Shown piece after piece: positions 42,403 to 51,597 of a stretch of 64,000 nucleotides of DNA. Each line of letters begins with the position of its first letter. The first letter of the stretch is position 1. The notes below the pieces were generated by a model. The model saw only the letters and a list, made by a program, of their open reading frames with translations, was not told the origin of the DNA and did no database searches. Location of the stretch: the NCBI GenBank assembly GCA_035352895.1, contig DAOPYN010000005.1:59001-123000 (forward strand), given 5' to 3'. The DNA comes from UBA5070 sp035352895 (GTDB lineage: Bacteria; Fibrobacterota; Fibrobacteria; UBA5070). The position numbers and the translations under genes are program-made.

Positions 42403-43661
42403 GTGATTCTCAAGATAAACTCACGAACCGCCTGTACCAGGTCCGGCCCCGGAAGGCACCCCTCGTCCAGGATGCGCCGGTCGGCTTCCCGGATGGCCGC
42501 TCCCAGAAGCGGCCCCTTGGGAATCCCGGCCTGCTGGAATTCCACGCCCAACGCCGGAGGCGTCCTGGGGATGGACGCGTGGAGTCGATCGATGCCTTCC
42601 AAGGGGGGCGGATCGGGCTCCGAGGCCGCCTGGAGGGCCAGGACTTCCCGCAGGCAGGCAAATTGCCGATCGCGCAGCACCGGCGCCCAGAGGGAGGGCT
42701 GTGGAGGTACCGATTGCAGCAGAGGCCAGCGGCTCCAAAGGAGCTTCGCGGCGTCTCCCTGCGCCTTGGAGCACCGGAGCCGATCCAGGAAGGCCTCCTG
42801 GGCGGGGTGGACCGGTCCCGTCTTCGCGGGGTCCAGATCTTCCCACCAGGGACACAACGGACTGGCCAGGAGTCCCGGCCAGGTCTGGGAGTCCACGGGG
42901 CCATGGGAGGTCCAGCGCACCAGGCGCTCGCGCGAGGCGGGGGAGGCCAGGGCGGTGGCCAGGTCCGGGGCGAACGCTTCCAGGGCTCCGCAGTCCAGGA
43001 GAAGCTCCAGGCACCGCCCGAAGGGGCCCTGGCCGAACATCTTGCCGAGCTCCTCGTGGATGCGCTCCCCGGAGAGCGAGGCCACCTTGTGGGATTGCCC
43101 GCGCATCGCCTGCCAAGTCCTGTCTTCGATGGAAAAACCCAACCGCACGGAGAACCGCACCGCCCGGAGGATCCGCAGATGGTCTTCCGAAAAACGCTCC
43201 TCGGCCACGCCGATCGCCCGCAGGATTCCGGAGTCCAGGTCCGCCAATCCGCCCACGTGGTCCACCACCTCGCCGGTCTCGGGATCCAGGAGCAGTCCGT
43301 TGATGGAAAAATCGCGTCTGCGCACGTCGCCTTGGGCCGTGGTGGGGGCCACGTGGGAGGGACGTCTGCCATCCAGGTACGGGCCTTCGGTCCGGAAGGC
43401 GGTGACTTCCAGTTTCTGGGACCCCATCACCACCATGGTGACGCCCAGCTCCGGCTGGACGGGAATGGTCACGGGAAAGAGCCTGCGGACCTCGGCGGGA
43501 GTGGCGGAGCTTGCCACGTCGTAGTCCTTGGGGATGGAATCCAGCAGGAGGTCGCGCACGCACCCCCCGGCAAGCCAGGCTTCGTGGCCGGCGGATCGCA
43601 GGGTGCGCACGACACGAAGCGGTGCGTCGTTTTCGGTCCAATCGATTCTGATTCTGGTCAT
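42399..43661 (-). CDS. cca: CCA tRNA nucleotidyltransferase / polynucleotide polymerase-type
   Basis: The 420-residue class II nucleotidyltransferase has the head motif AWLAGGCVRDLLLDSIPKDYDVA (catalytic DxD), the RRRDFSINGLLLDPETGEVVDHVGGL region and RILRAVRFSVRLGFSIEDRT for template-like recognition. It adds CCA to tRNA 3' ends or may be a related enzyme. The tRNA-Arg gene about 1 kb away lacks an encoded CCA, which agrees with the need for such an enzyme. ATG at 43661 is chosen; TACCATTG lies 10 bases before it. Confidence 0.88.
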   Translation of the reverse strand: MTRIRIDWTENDAPLRVVRTLRSAGHEAWLAGGCVRDLLLDSIPKDYDVASSATPAEVRRLFPVTIPVQPELGVTMVVMGSQKLEVTAFRTEGPYLDGRRPSHVAPTTAQGDVRRRDFSINGLLLDPETGEVVDHVGGLADLDSGILRAIGVAEERFSEDHLRILRAVRFSVRLGFSIEDRTWQAMRGQSHKVASLSGERIHEELGKMFGQGPFGRCLELLLDCGALEAFAPDLATALASPASRERLVRWTSHGPVDSQTWPGLLASPLCPWWEDLDPAKTGPVHPAQEAFLDRLRCSKAQGDAAKLLWSRWPLLQSVPPQPSLWAPVLRDRQFACLREVLALQAASEPDPPPLEGIDRLHASIPRTPPALGVEFQQAGIPKGPLLGAAIREADRRILDEGCLPGPDLVQAVREFILRIT

Positions 43662-43671
43662 GAGGTGGACC

Positions 43672-43679
43672 CAATGGTA
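43672..43679 (-). promoter_or_regulatory. TAnnATTG promoter box for cca
   Basis: TACCATTG then 10 bases then the ATG at 43661, one mismatch to TAnnTTTG. The opposite strand has TACACTCG at the same 10-base spacing before the divergent gene at 43696. Confidence 0.35.
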
Positions 43680-43695
43680 CACTCGACCAGTCGCC

Positions 43696-44811
43696 ATGGC
43701 CTCACAACCTCCCAGAACCTACCGCAGCGGCCAGTGGATGGTCGTCGAATGCCCAAGTGGGCTGGACGCCACGGATTCGGCGTGGATGCGCGAGATCATG
43801 GGACAGGTCCGCGATTCCACCTGGACGGGCGTGGTGCTGGATCTGTCCGGGGTGCCAGGCGTGGATTCGTCGGGCAAGAGGTTGCTGGGCAATTTCCACA
43901 AGGGCCTGACCGAACATGGGCGCGCCCTGGAGATCGTCGCGAACCAGCCCTCCCTCCAGAAGGACTTGAACCAGGAATCGGGCTACACCCTGGTGAACGA
44001 TCTGTCCGAGCTCAAGCGGAGCATCCACGAGATGGCGCCCGAACGCATGGCGGCGCTGCTTGCCTCCGGGGTGCGCACGGGAAACCTCCTGGGGTTCCGC
44101 CTGCGATGCCCGGTGTGCCACTGCGACGAGGTTCGCGGCTGGATCCCCGATCCCAGCAAGCATGTCCCGCAGTGGGTGGCCCACGAGATCACCCCCCAGC
44201 AGTTGCCGGCCAATCCCTCCGATGCCCTGGTGGTGGACGCCTATTCCGTGGCGGTCTGTCCCGAATGCCTGTTCTCCGCCTCCCGGGTGGACTGGTTCGA
44301 TTTCCTCGGTGGACATCTTCCGGCCACGCTGCCCGAAGGGGCCATCGATCGGTTGGCCAAGGGGTTCACCCGTCGGCGGTCCATCCTGCAGGACCAGGCG
44401 ATGGAGGTGCCGACCCAGGTCTTCTTCGGCATGCCGCGGGTGGATCGCGCGGTGCAGTGCGCCTGGGCGCTGGCGGAGGAATCGCTGCGGGCCGTCGGGC
44501 GCGACCGGTCCTCCACCGATGGATTCGGGATCGCCGTGTCCCTCCTGATGCAGGCCAAGTACGCCCGCGAAGGCGAGGACCTCTCCAAGTACTACACCGC
44601 CGCCTACGTGTGGCTGCGCCAGGTTTCCGAGATGGTGGGCAACTACGCCGAGGACCGTTTGGCGGAGGATCATGTCTATCTGCTGTCCGTCGCCTTCGCC
44701 ATGGGAAGGGAGAACGAAGCCATCCAAGTGGGCAAGCAGATCGTCGACCGGTGGGGTAAGGATCCCGACATGGCATTCTGGGTGGAGCGAGCGCGGGAGT
44801 TGATGCGATGA
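43696..44811 (+). CDS. STAS-like protein fused to a DUF2225-like domain
   Basis: The 371-residue protein starts with a STAS-like domain (VVLDLSGVPGVDSSGKRLLGNFHKG), then a DUF2225-like metal-site domain with CPVCHCDEVRGW, NPSDALVVDAYSVAVCPECLFSAS and a helical tail resembling TPR (AYVWLRQVSEMVGNYAEDRLAEDHVY). Four cysteines in two CxxC-type pairs suggest zinc binding. The fusion of STAS and this domain is uncommon. Divergent from cca with a 34-base gap. Function unknown; signal-dependent metal protein is a guess. Confidence 0.65.
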   Translation: MASQPPRTYRSGQWMVVECPSGLDATDSAWMREIMGQVRDSTWTGVVLDLSGVPGVDSSGKRLLGNFHKGLTEHGRALEIVANQPSLQKDLNQESGYTLVNDLSELKRSIHEMAPERMAALLASGVRTGNLLGFRLRCPVCHCDEVRGWIPDPSKHVPQWVAHEITPQQLPANPSDALVVDAYSVAVCPECLFSASRVDWFDFLGGHLPATLPEGAIDRLAKGFTRRRSILQDQAMEVPTQVFFGMPRVDRAVQCAWALAEESLRAVGRDRSSTDGFGIAVSLLMQAKYAREGEDLSKYYTAAYVWLRQVSEMVGNYAEDRLAEDHVYLLSVAFAMGRENEAIQVGKQIVDRWGKDPDMAFWVERARELMR

Positions 44812-44900
44812 GGTCAAGGTCCAAGGAGCGGTTTTTGGAGGCAGTCAGCGGGCATTGGGTCGTCGAAACATCGTTGTTGCAAGTAGATTAGGGCAAAGCT
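44812..44900. other. Short intergenic region
   Basis: Nothing but the promoter-like TAGATTAG (44884-44891), 9 bases before the next start, is seen in this 89-base gap. Confidence 0.4.
44884..44891 (+). promoter_or_regulatory. TAGATTAG promoter box for the 44901 gene
   Basis: TAGATTAG, identical to the box before the alanine leader at 52229, lies 9 bases before the GTG at 44901. Confidence 0.4.
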
Positions 44901-46928
44901 GTGAACAGATCGTATCCCATGGTCGATCTCGTGGAAACCGCATTGCAGGGGATGCCCGTCCGGGGAGGCGTTCCGCAAGTCGAATCTTTCACGGAGGTGC
45001 CTGTCCGCCCCCCCAGGGCGAGGTCCTTGGTCCGCACGCTGTTGCAGGGGGATGCCTTGAAGGCCGACGTGCGCCGCTTCTTCCGGGTCCGTCGCCATTC
45101 GGTACCCATCGACTGGGATGCCGATCCCGTGATCGCCGTCGAGCAGATCCTGTCGCGCGATCCCGCCTACCGTCCGGGAGGATACCTGGGGCTGGTGCGG
45201 TTCGCTTGCGATCTCCACGAAGGGGAAACCCAGCAGGTGACCTGGGCGGAAGCCCGGTTGTGGTCGCTGGTGCGCCGCCGATTGACCACCTCCTCGGGGC
45301 TCATGCTCCTGCGATCGGTGGCCAACGCCCACGAGATCCTCCAATCCCTGGTCTCCGATCCCGATTCCGCGCGACGTCGCGGATTCTGCGACCTGTTGCG
45401 TCTTCTGGGCGTGCGCATGGAACAGCCCTTCCTGGAGCACCCGCGCACCATCGACCGTCCCGTTTGGGAGTTCGCCCTGGTGCTGTCCGTGCGCTGCGAC
45501 CAATACAATTCCGAATTCCGGGGAACCGGTGCCCGCACGGTGCGCTGTCTGGATCTGCTTTTCGGTGCCACCTGCGTGTATCTGCGCGAACGCGGCAGCG
45601 AACCGGGTCTCCAGGATCTGCGCTCGGCGGTGCTGCAGACCGGAGCCCCCTTGGGGCCGGCCATGGACTCCTGGATGCGGGCCTTCGCGGGGTCTTCCGG
45701 ACAATCCTTGATTCCCGGGTTGGCGCTTCCCGACGATCCGCGCCTTTGGGCCTGGCAGACCGGCAACTCCCTTCTGGGCCAGGCGGGTCTGGTGGACCGG
45801 ACGGGTGTGATGGCCGCTTGCGAGCGGTCGCTTCTGGAACGGGCCCGCAGCCAGGAAGCCTGGAAGCAGGAGGTGGCCTTCGCGGTGCACCGGGAATTCC
45901 GCGATCAGATCGAGAAGATCCTTCCCGAGTCCCGCCGGATTCCTTCGGTCCTCGCGGCGCCCGCCATGGCGGCCGAATCCCCCGCTCCCGTCCGCAGCCA
46001 GTCTCCGGTGGACATCTCCCAGGCCATGGTGGCTCCCGGAGCGAGTTCCACCTCCTTCACCAAGGCTGCCTTGGGACTCGACGAAACCCAGGTCATCCAA
46101 GCGGCCATCGCGGCTTTCGAGTACCGTGGCAACGAGACGGTGGATGGCCTTCCCACCGTGGGTTTCGGCATTCCCGACCTCGAACGCCAAGCCCGCCTGG
46201 TGGGTGAAGGCTGGCGCTTCGGGTGGACTCCCACCGGACGGATGTGGGTGGACCATTTCCGCGCCCTTCTGGGCGACAGCCGGGTCCGGGAGTTCTTGCG
46301 GTTGGATGCCTCGTGGGTGGCCTCGCTGCGCGAACTGCTCACGGAAAGCGATCCGTGGCTCATGGCTGGACTCGAGGATCTGGTGCGGTGGGTGTACCCC
46401 GCGCGCCACCGGGTGCAACCGTTGGAATTCCGCCAGACCTCCCGGCCGGGTGCCAGTGGCAGCCAGCGCACCGGTTGGGATTGGACCGTCCTGCGGTTGC
46501 TGTCCCTGACCTTGGCCGAAGTCGCCAGCGCCGCCCGCGAGCCCGGCTTGGCACCCACCTGCCTGATCGTGGTGCGCCATTGGCAGACGCTCGCCCGCAC
46601 GTCCCATCTGCACCCGTCCTCGCCGGAATGGTGGGCCTGGATCTCGCAGGAAGTGGATGCGCGCACCGACGCCGAAATCGGACGCCGGTTCCCGGAATTA
46701 GCCCAGGTGGAAAACGACTGGCGCATGCGTCACGTGGCCCCTTGGCTTGCCTATCCTTCGCCGGAATCCGCACGGGTCCTGGGCGAATGGGTGCTGGATC
46801 CGCTCACGGCGCTGAAGTCCGACTCCAACGTGATCCACGAGCGCTGGGCCAGCCGCCTGTCCATGCTCACGCAGCTCCAGGAAGACGCCAAGGAAGAAGC
46901 CCTGACGGACCTGATCGCCAGGTTGTAG
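44901..46928 (+). CDS. Large hypothetical protein (675 residues)
   Basis: The protein is soluble, Arg/Leu-rich and helical, with a Ser/Pro-rich linker around residues 350-395 separating two halves. No domain is recognised; Trp-rich helices (EWWAWISQEVDARTDAEI) and a C-terminal helix (SMLTQLQEDAKEEALTDLIARL) stand out. The GTG start follows TAGATTAG by 9 bases. It is convergent by one base with the YbjQ-like gene. Likely a structural or regulatory protein specific to this lineage; not identified. Confidence 0.6.
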   Translation: MNRSYPMVDLVETALQGMPVRGGVPQVESFTEVPVRPPRARSLVRTLLQGDALKADVRRFFRVRRHSVPIDWDADPVIAVEQILSRDPAYRPGGYLGLVRFACDLHEGETQQVTWAEARLWSLVRRRLTTSSGLMLLRSVANAHEILQSLVSDPDSARRRGFCDLLRLLGVRMEQPFLEHPRTIDRPVWEFALVLSVRCDQYNSEFRGTGARTVRCLDLLFGATCVYLRERGSEPGLQDLRSAVLQTGAPLGPAMDSWMRAFAGSSGQSLIPGLALPDDPRLWAWQTGNSLLGQAGLVDRTGVMAACERSLLERARSQEAWKQEVAFAVHREFRDQIEKILPESRRIPSVLAAPAMAAESPAPVRSQSPVDISQAMVAPGASSTSFTKAALGLDETQVIQAAIAAFEYRGNETVDGLPTVGFGIPDLERQARLVGEGWRFGWTPTGRMWVDHFRALLGDSRVREFLRLDASWVASLRELLTESDPWLMAGLEDLVRWVYPARHRVQPLEFRQTSRPGASGSQRTGWDWTVLRLLSLTLAEVASAAREPGLAPTCLIVVRHWQTLARTSHLHPSSPEWWAWISQEVDARTDAEIGRRFPELAQVENDWRMRHVAPWLAYPSPESARVLGEWVLDPLTALKSDSNVIHERWASRLSMLTQLQEDAKEEALTDLIARL

Positions 46929-46929
46929 G

Positions 46930-47757
46930 CTATTGCACCGACACGGCCGTTCCGGTGGCGATCAGAAGCACCACCGAATGGTCCAGCGACACGCGGATCT
47001 GGGCGCTCACGATCGCGTTGCCACCCAGCTTTTCCGCTTCCAGCTTGAGCTCTGCGATCACCAACTGCTCCAGCGCCTTGAGCTTTTGCTGCGAGGTCTT
47101 GTAGCGCGAAAACCGTCCCGTGCGTTCGGCGCCTTCCAGGACCGTGTCCAGGGGCACCAGGGCCTCGGCGCTGACCACTCCCAGGTAGTGCTCCACCAGC
47201 CTGCCCTGCAGCGAGTCGGTGGTGGTCACCAGGATGGCGCGGAGCCGCTCCACCAGATCCGTGGACGAGGTGGCTCGCGGAATCGCGCCGGAGTCGTTCG
47301 AACGGAAGGGGTTTTCGGCGGAGTTTTCGGCGGAAAACAAGGGAAACGAGGAAAGGGAATCGGCTTCCATCCGCATCAATCCCGCGCCGGACGACCCTGG
47401 ATTGACGTTGGATCGGGGAACCGACTGGGTCTTGGTGGCCGCGGTGTAGGCGGCGGATGCCATCCCCGGGGCCGAGGTGGCCGGAAATTGGCTGAGTCCG
47501 GACGGCATGGCCGCGGGCGGGCGGTGGGCGATGTCCTCGTCGGATACCCCGTGGTCGGAGAGGAAGGGTGATTCCGTGGGCAGGGGGAGAGGGCCTTCCA
47601 GGTGGCTGGTGCCTGTGGGGTTGGCGGATTCCGTGCTGGCGAAACCGCTCCCGCTGGCATCGCTTGTTCCGGAACCGGCGTCGGTTCCCATGGAGGAGCG
47701 GGAGAACGCGCTGGTACGCGTCAGGGAGGATGCGTCGGATGAAGAAGGATTGATCAT
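46930..47757 (-). CDS. YbjQ/UPF0145-like domain protein with disordered N-terminus
   Basis: The 275-residue protein has an N-terminal half that is disordered, Ser/Pro/Gly-rich, then a YbjQ-like domain at about 165-275 (ILVTTTDSLQGRLVEHYLGVVSAEALVP, LEQLVIAELKLEAEKLGGNAIVSAQIRVS). YbjQ domains form pentamers and are proposed to bind metals; the function is not known. The disordered extension is unusual for this family. Good Shine-Dalgarno (GCGAGG). It follows ftsE on the minus strand by 21 bases. Confidence 0.7.
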   Translation of the reverse strand: MINPSSSDASSLTRTSAFSRSSMGTDAGSGTSDASGSGFASTESANPTGTSHLEGPLPLPTESPFLSDHGVSDEDIAHRPPAAMPSGLSQFPATSAPGMASAAYTAATKTQSVPRSNVNPGSSGAGLMRMEADSLSSFPLFSAENSAENPFRSNDSGAIPRATSSTDLVERLRAILVTTTDSLQGRLVEHYLGVVSAEALVPLDTVLEGAERTGRFSRYKTSQQKLKALEQLVIAELKLEAEKLGGNAIVSAQIRVSLDHSVVLLIATGTAVSVQ

Positions 47758-47778
47758 GTTACCTCGCAGATGATCCCA

Positions 47779-48465
47779 CTAGAACCATCTGGTCTTCAAG
47801 CGTCCATTTTCCAATTGGAGTCTCCGGTGCGGAAGCCGGTCCAGCAGCTGGAGGTCGTGGGTGGCCATCACGATGGTGGTTCCGGCCGCATGGAGCTGGC
47901 GGAAGATGTCCAGGACCCCTTCGGCGTTCTCGCGATCCAGGTTGCCCGTGGGTTCGTCGGCCAGCACGATGTACGGTTCCCCGGCGATGGCGCGGGCGAT
48001 GGACACCCGCTGCTGTTCGCCGCCGGACAGCTCGTGGGGATGGGCGTGGCGGCGCCGGGTCAGTCCCGTGCGTTCCAGGACGTCCTCGATGCGCCTCCTG
48101 AGGAGCTTTCCGGAATGACCTCGCACCCGCAGCGCGAAGGCCACGTTGTCCCACACGTCGCGGTCGGTCAACAGGCGGAAATCCTGGAACACCACTCCGA
48201 TGTCGCGGCGCAGGCGCTGGATCCGCGAGCGTCGGATGCGGTTGGAGTCGAAGACCTCCTCGCCGGGCAATCCGATCAGCACTCGGCCGCCCTTGCCCGG
48301 ATCGGGCAGTTCCTCCATGTAGATGTGCTTCAGGAGGGTGGTCTTGCCGGCACCGGAGGTGCCGGTGAGGAACACGAACTCCCCGGGCTCGATCCGGAAG
48401 GTGATGTCGTCGATTCCCTTCCAGGTGCCTTCGTAGGTGTGCGTGACGTGCAGGAACTGGATCAC
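47779..48465 (-). CDS. ftsE: ABC ATPase FtsE-like
   Basis: FtsE forms a membrane complex with FtsX that controls cell-wall hydrolases during division. The 228-residue protein has GTSGAGKTTLLKHI (Walker A), LSGGEQQRVSIARAI (signature), YIVLADEPTGNLD (Walker B) and a THD switch histidine. Similar ATPases (LolD, MacB-type) also share this pattern, so FtsE is likely from VVFQDFRLLTDRDVWDNVAFALRVRG but not proven. ftsX is not adjacent, which is unusual. A TACCTTTC box ends 5 bases before the GTG with no Shine-Dalgarno. Confidence 0.8.
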   Translation of the reverse strand: MIQFLHVTHTYEGTWKGIDDITFRIEPGEFVFLTGTSGAGKTTLLKHIYMEELPDPGKGGRVLIGLPGEEVFDSNRIRRSRIQRLRRDIGVVFQDFRLLTDRDVWDNVAFALRVRGHSGKLLRRRIEDVLERTGLTRRRHAHPHELSGGEQQRVSIARAIAGEPYIVLADEPTGNLDRENAEGVLDIFRQLHAAGTTIVMATHDLQLLDRLPHRRLQLENGRLKTRWF

Positions 48466-48470
48466 GTTCG

Positions 48471-48478
48471 GAAAGGTA
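48471..48478 (-). promoter_or_regulatory. TAnnTTTC promoter box for ftsE
   Basis: TACCTTTC then CGAAC then GTG, giving a leaderless-type arrangement on the minus strand. Confidence 0.5.
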
Positions 48479-48514
48479 GCGAGAGGCCTGTGGGCGAATG
48501 CATCTTTTCGCGCG

Positions 48515-49939
48515 ATGTCCCTCCCCGACGCATCCGCTCCCCCGGCGGACCTCCTCCAAGGCTTGGAACCTGCGCAACGCGAGGTTCTGCTCCACGATTT
48601 CGCCACCCAGGGGCCGCTTCTGGTGCTGGCCGGCGCGGGCACCGGCAAGACCACCGTGCTCACCCGACGCCTTGCCCTGGAATGCCGCCGTGGCGACAGC
48701 GGGTCCATCCTGGCCCTCACCTTCACCCGCAAGGCCGCCCACGAAATGCGCGAGCGCACCCAGGCCCTTCTGCCCGGTGGAGCGGAGGCCCCGCGCATCC
48801 GCACCTTCCACTCGCTGGGACTGGCCATCCTCTCCGAAGACCAGGGCCAGGGATGGCGCGAGGCCGGTTGGGAGCAGCCACCTCGGTTGCTTTCGGAAGC
48901 CGACCTCGCCGCCGCGTTCTCCGGATTCTGGCAGGATCGGTTCCGCGCGGGGGCCACCCAGGCGCCCTCCCCGGGGGAATGGACCCGGGAAACCGCTCGT
49001 TGGGGGCGACCTCGGGACGCTCGGGATCTGCCCTGGGCCGAGGATTGGGCCGCCTGGGAGGTCCACAAGCGCCGCACGGGCATCGCCGAACACCACGATC
49101 TGCTGGCCGGAGCCCTCCAGGCGGTGGAGGAATGCCCCGAACTGGCCGCGCGCTGGCGCGGGCGTTCGGGCACGGTCCTGGTGGACGAATTCCAGGATAC
49201 CGACCGCACACAGTACCGACTCCTGAAAGCCCTGGCCCACCACAGTCCCCGCCTGATGGCGGTGGGCGACGACGACCAGTCCATCTACGGCTTTCGGGGC
49301 GCGGAGGTCAAGAACGTCCTGGACTGGACGCACGACCATCCCGACGGAAGAGTGGTGGCGCTCACCGCCAACCACCGCAGCTTCCAGCCCATCCTGGACG
49401 CGGCCAACGTCCTGTTCCCGGACAAGCCGCCCGACTTCCGCAAGATCCTGGTCGCCCGGCGGGAAGGCCCCCGGGTCCCTCCGGTCTGGCACCGGGCCAG
49501 GAGCGGCCGGGAGGAATCGGCCTGGGTGCTGTCCCGCATCCGACAGGAATTGGCAGACGGTGTCCCCCCGGGAAAGATCTGCGTGCTGGGCCGGTCGCAT
49601 CGCCAGATCCGGGAGTTTTCCGCTCACGTCCAGCTGCCCGCCGGAGTCGAGATCACCACCATCCACGCGGCCAAGGGCCTGGAATGGCCGGTGGTGTTCG
49701 TGATCGCGCAGGACCGCGATGCGATGGAATCCCGCGAACTGCCACCCTTCGCCGACGACGAGGAGCGACGGTTGTTCTACGTGGCCTGCACCCGCTCCCG
49801 CGATCGCCTCTACCTTTCCTCCGCCCGCGCCCGCGGCGATGCCGGACACGACGCGCCCCGCGCCGACCATCCGTGGATGCGCCTGGTGGCCCCGGTGGTC
49901 CGCCGCGATCCTCCGTGGTGGTTGTCCTGGTTTCGCTGA
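48515..49939 (+). CDS. Compact UvrD/Rep-type SF1 helicase
   Basis: The 474-residue protein is a short UvrD/PcrA-like helicase. It has motifs I (VLAGAGTGKTTVLTRRL), Ia (ALTFTRKAAHEM), II (TVLVDEFQDTD), III (AVGDDDQSIYGFRGA), IV (LTANHRS), V (ITTIHAAKGLEWPVVFVIA) and VI (LFYVACTRSRDRLYL). The 2B subdomain is reduced, compared with about 700 residues for full UvrD/Rep, so it may have a specialised partner or role. ATG at 48515. Divergent from ftsE. Confidence 0.88.
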   Translation: MSLPDASAPPADLLQGLEPAQREVLLHDFATQGPLLVLAGAGTGKTTVLTRRLALECRRGDSGSILALTFTRKAAHEMRERTQALLPGGAEAPRIRTFHSLGLAILSEDQGQGWREAGWEQPPRLLSEADLAAAFSGFWQDRFRAGATQAPSPGEWTRETARWGRPRDARDLPWAEDWAAWEVHKRRTGIAEHHDLLAGALQAVEECPELAARWRGRSGTVLVDEFQDTDRTQYRLLKALAHHSPRLMAVGDDDQSIYGFRGAEVKNVLDWTHDHPDGRVVALTANHRSFQPILDAANVLFPDKPPDFRKILVARREGPRVPPVWHRARSGREESAWVLSRIRQELADGVPPGKICVLGRSHRQIREFSAHVQLPAGVEITTIHAAKGLEWPVVFVIAQDRDAMESRELPPFADDEERRLFYVACTRSRDRLYLSSARARGDAGHDAPRADHPWMRLVAPVVRRDPPWWLSWFR

Positions 49940-49972
49940 GGTCTTGCCCGCCTGGCCATCGGTGGCGAGTGC

Positions 49973-49980
49973 TACGTTTC
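49973..49980 (+). promoter_or_regulatory. TAnnTTTC promoter box for the 50055 gene
   Basis: TACGTTTC lies 74 bases before the ATG of the downstream gene, which has its own Shine-Dalgarno (GAGGAGA). Confidence 0.35.
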
Positions 49981-50054
49981 CTGTCCCGATTCCGAGATCC
50001 GGCCCACTCTCCGCGGAGATGGTTCGGAGCCATCCCTTGCGAGGAGATTGCGCG

Positions 50055-51557
50055 ATGAAGAAACAGGCCGTGCTGGCCCTTGGACTGGTCCTGTTGGTGG
50101 GTGCCGCCATCCTGTGGGTGCGCCTGGACCGATTCGATTCAACGGCGACGGAAGGCGTGGGGATGGATTCCACCTCGATCGCGGGGGATGGGGAGCGTCC
50201 ACCCGCGGTGGAGCGCCCCGGCGAGGTGCCCCCGGACCTGAAGACCTGGATCGAGGCCACCCTGTGGCGCAACGGCTTGCTGGAATCCCACCGCGATTCG
50301 TTCCTGACCACCGAAGCCTACGGCCGCACGCGGCTTTGGGTGGATTCCACCGGGATCAAGCCCGTCTGGACGGTGGACCTCGCCGGCCTGGACGTCGCGG
50401 TGCTGGGATCCGATCCCTCCTCGGGGGAGCGTCCCGCCGACCACGGCTACGAAGTGCGCCTGCGCGTGGGCGGAACCCGCCTGTGCGCGGACGCCGACCG
50501 CCGGATCGAGCACGCCGGATGGAGCCTCCAGGGAGACGGCTCCCTGCGCTGCGGTCCGGACGATGGACGGAAATTGGTCCACGATTGGTTTTTCGGGAGG
50601 TTCGGGAGGGATCCGGGAGCCTCGGAGCTTTCCATGGACGGGGAGAAGGTCGTGTTGGACATTTCCTGTCGCGGCAAGGACGCGGTGGGAGCGCTGGGGA
50701 GGCTGCGCTCGGTGGAGTTCTCCCGCCTGAAGCTTTCCGGATGCTCCTTGACGGGACCCGATGCCCTGCTGTTGGCCGATCTGTCCGTGGGAAGGATGGA
50801 GCTGGTGGACCTGGAGACCACCATCCTGCCCTTCGCGCGTTCGCGCGTGTCCGAGAGGCTTTCCGTGCGGGGAGGGAGCGTGCGTTGGGTCGATCCTCCC
50901 CTGGTCTGCCCCAAGGGACGCAAGGACTGCGAGTTCGCCGAGCGTGTCCTGACGCCGGGGCTCTCCATGGAATTGCGGGGCGTTCCCCTCTGCGATCCCT
51001 TCTCCACCGCGAACCTGCGGCAATACGGGGTGGTCCTGGACGACCTGCGCTGCCAGGACATCCCGCTTTCCATGATCGAGCGGAGGGATTCCCTGGAAGC
51101 CCGGTGGGATCGGCTTGTGGGGGGGAATGTCCGCAAGCTCGTGCTGGAACCCCACGAAACGATCCCCCTGGACCTGCGGCCCACCTTCCCGAACATGGAC
51201 CAGACCTGGGAGATGGTGATCGAAACGAACATTTCCGACGAATGCAACTCCGGCTCCTACCCCAAGGAGTACAACCCGTCGAGCACCTTCGGAACCAGGG
51301 AACGGATCCAGGATTCGTACTTCGAGGGAACAGCCATCCAGATCGCCTACAAGGGCCGGACGATCCGTGCGGGCATGGACCGCGAAGCGGTCATCCAGAT
51401 CATGGGAAGGCCCACGGTGGATCGCGACGGCTTCCTGGCCTGGACGGTGGCGGGAAGCTGTGGCGAGGAACTGGCCAACCTGAGGGCCCATTTCGATGCC
51501 CAAGGAAAGCTGGACGCCTGGATCGACCACGTCGAACCGGAATGCGGAGGCTGCTGA
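50055..51557 (+). CDS. Membrane-anchored or exported 500-residue protein
   Basis: The N-terminus is one hydrophobic helix (KKQAVLALGLVLLVGAAILWV), either an uncleaved anchor or a signal peptide, so the rest is extracytoplasmic. Cysteines (about 10) suggest disulphides. The final 100 residues (IRAGMDREAVIQIMGRPT...GSCGEELANLRAHFDAQGKLDAW) are reminiscent of SmpA/BamE-like small domains that bind envelope proteins, but this is weak. No enzyme motif. ATG at 50055 with a purine-rich GAGGAG upstream. Confidence 0.55.
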   Translation: MKKQAVLALGLVLLVGAAILWVRLDRFDSTATEGVGMDSTSIAGDGERPPAVERPGEVPPDLKTWIEATLWRNGLLESHRDSFLTTEAYGRTRLWVDSTGIKPVWTVDLAGLDVAVLGSDPSSGERPADHGYEVRLRVGGTRLCADADRRIEHAGWSLQGDGSLRCGPDDGRKLVHDWFFGRFGRDPGASELSMDGEKVVLDISCRGKDAVGALGRLRSVEFSRLKLSGCSLTGPDALLLADLSVGRMELVDLETTILPFARSRVSERLSVRGGSVRWVDPPLVCPKGRKDCEFAERVLTPGLSMELRGVPLCDPFSTANLRQYGVVLDDLRCQDIPLSMIERRDSLEARWDRLVGGNVRKLVLEPHETIPLDLRPTFPNMDQTWEMVIETNISDECNSGSYPKEYNPSSTFGTRERIQDSYFEGTAIQIAYKGRTIRAGMDREAVIQIMGRPTVDRDGFLAWTVAGSCGEELANLRAHFDAQGKLDAWIDHVEPECGGC

Positions 51558-51597
51558 AACGAACCGGGCTTGCGGTTTCGCGGGCCCGATGGGACGG

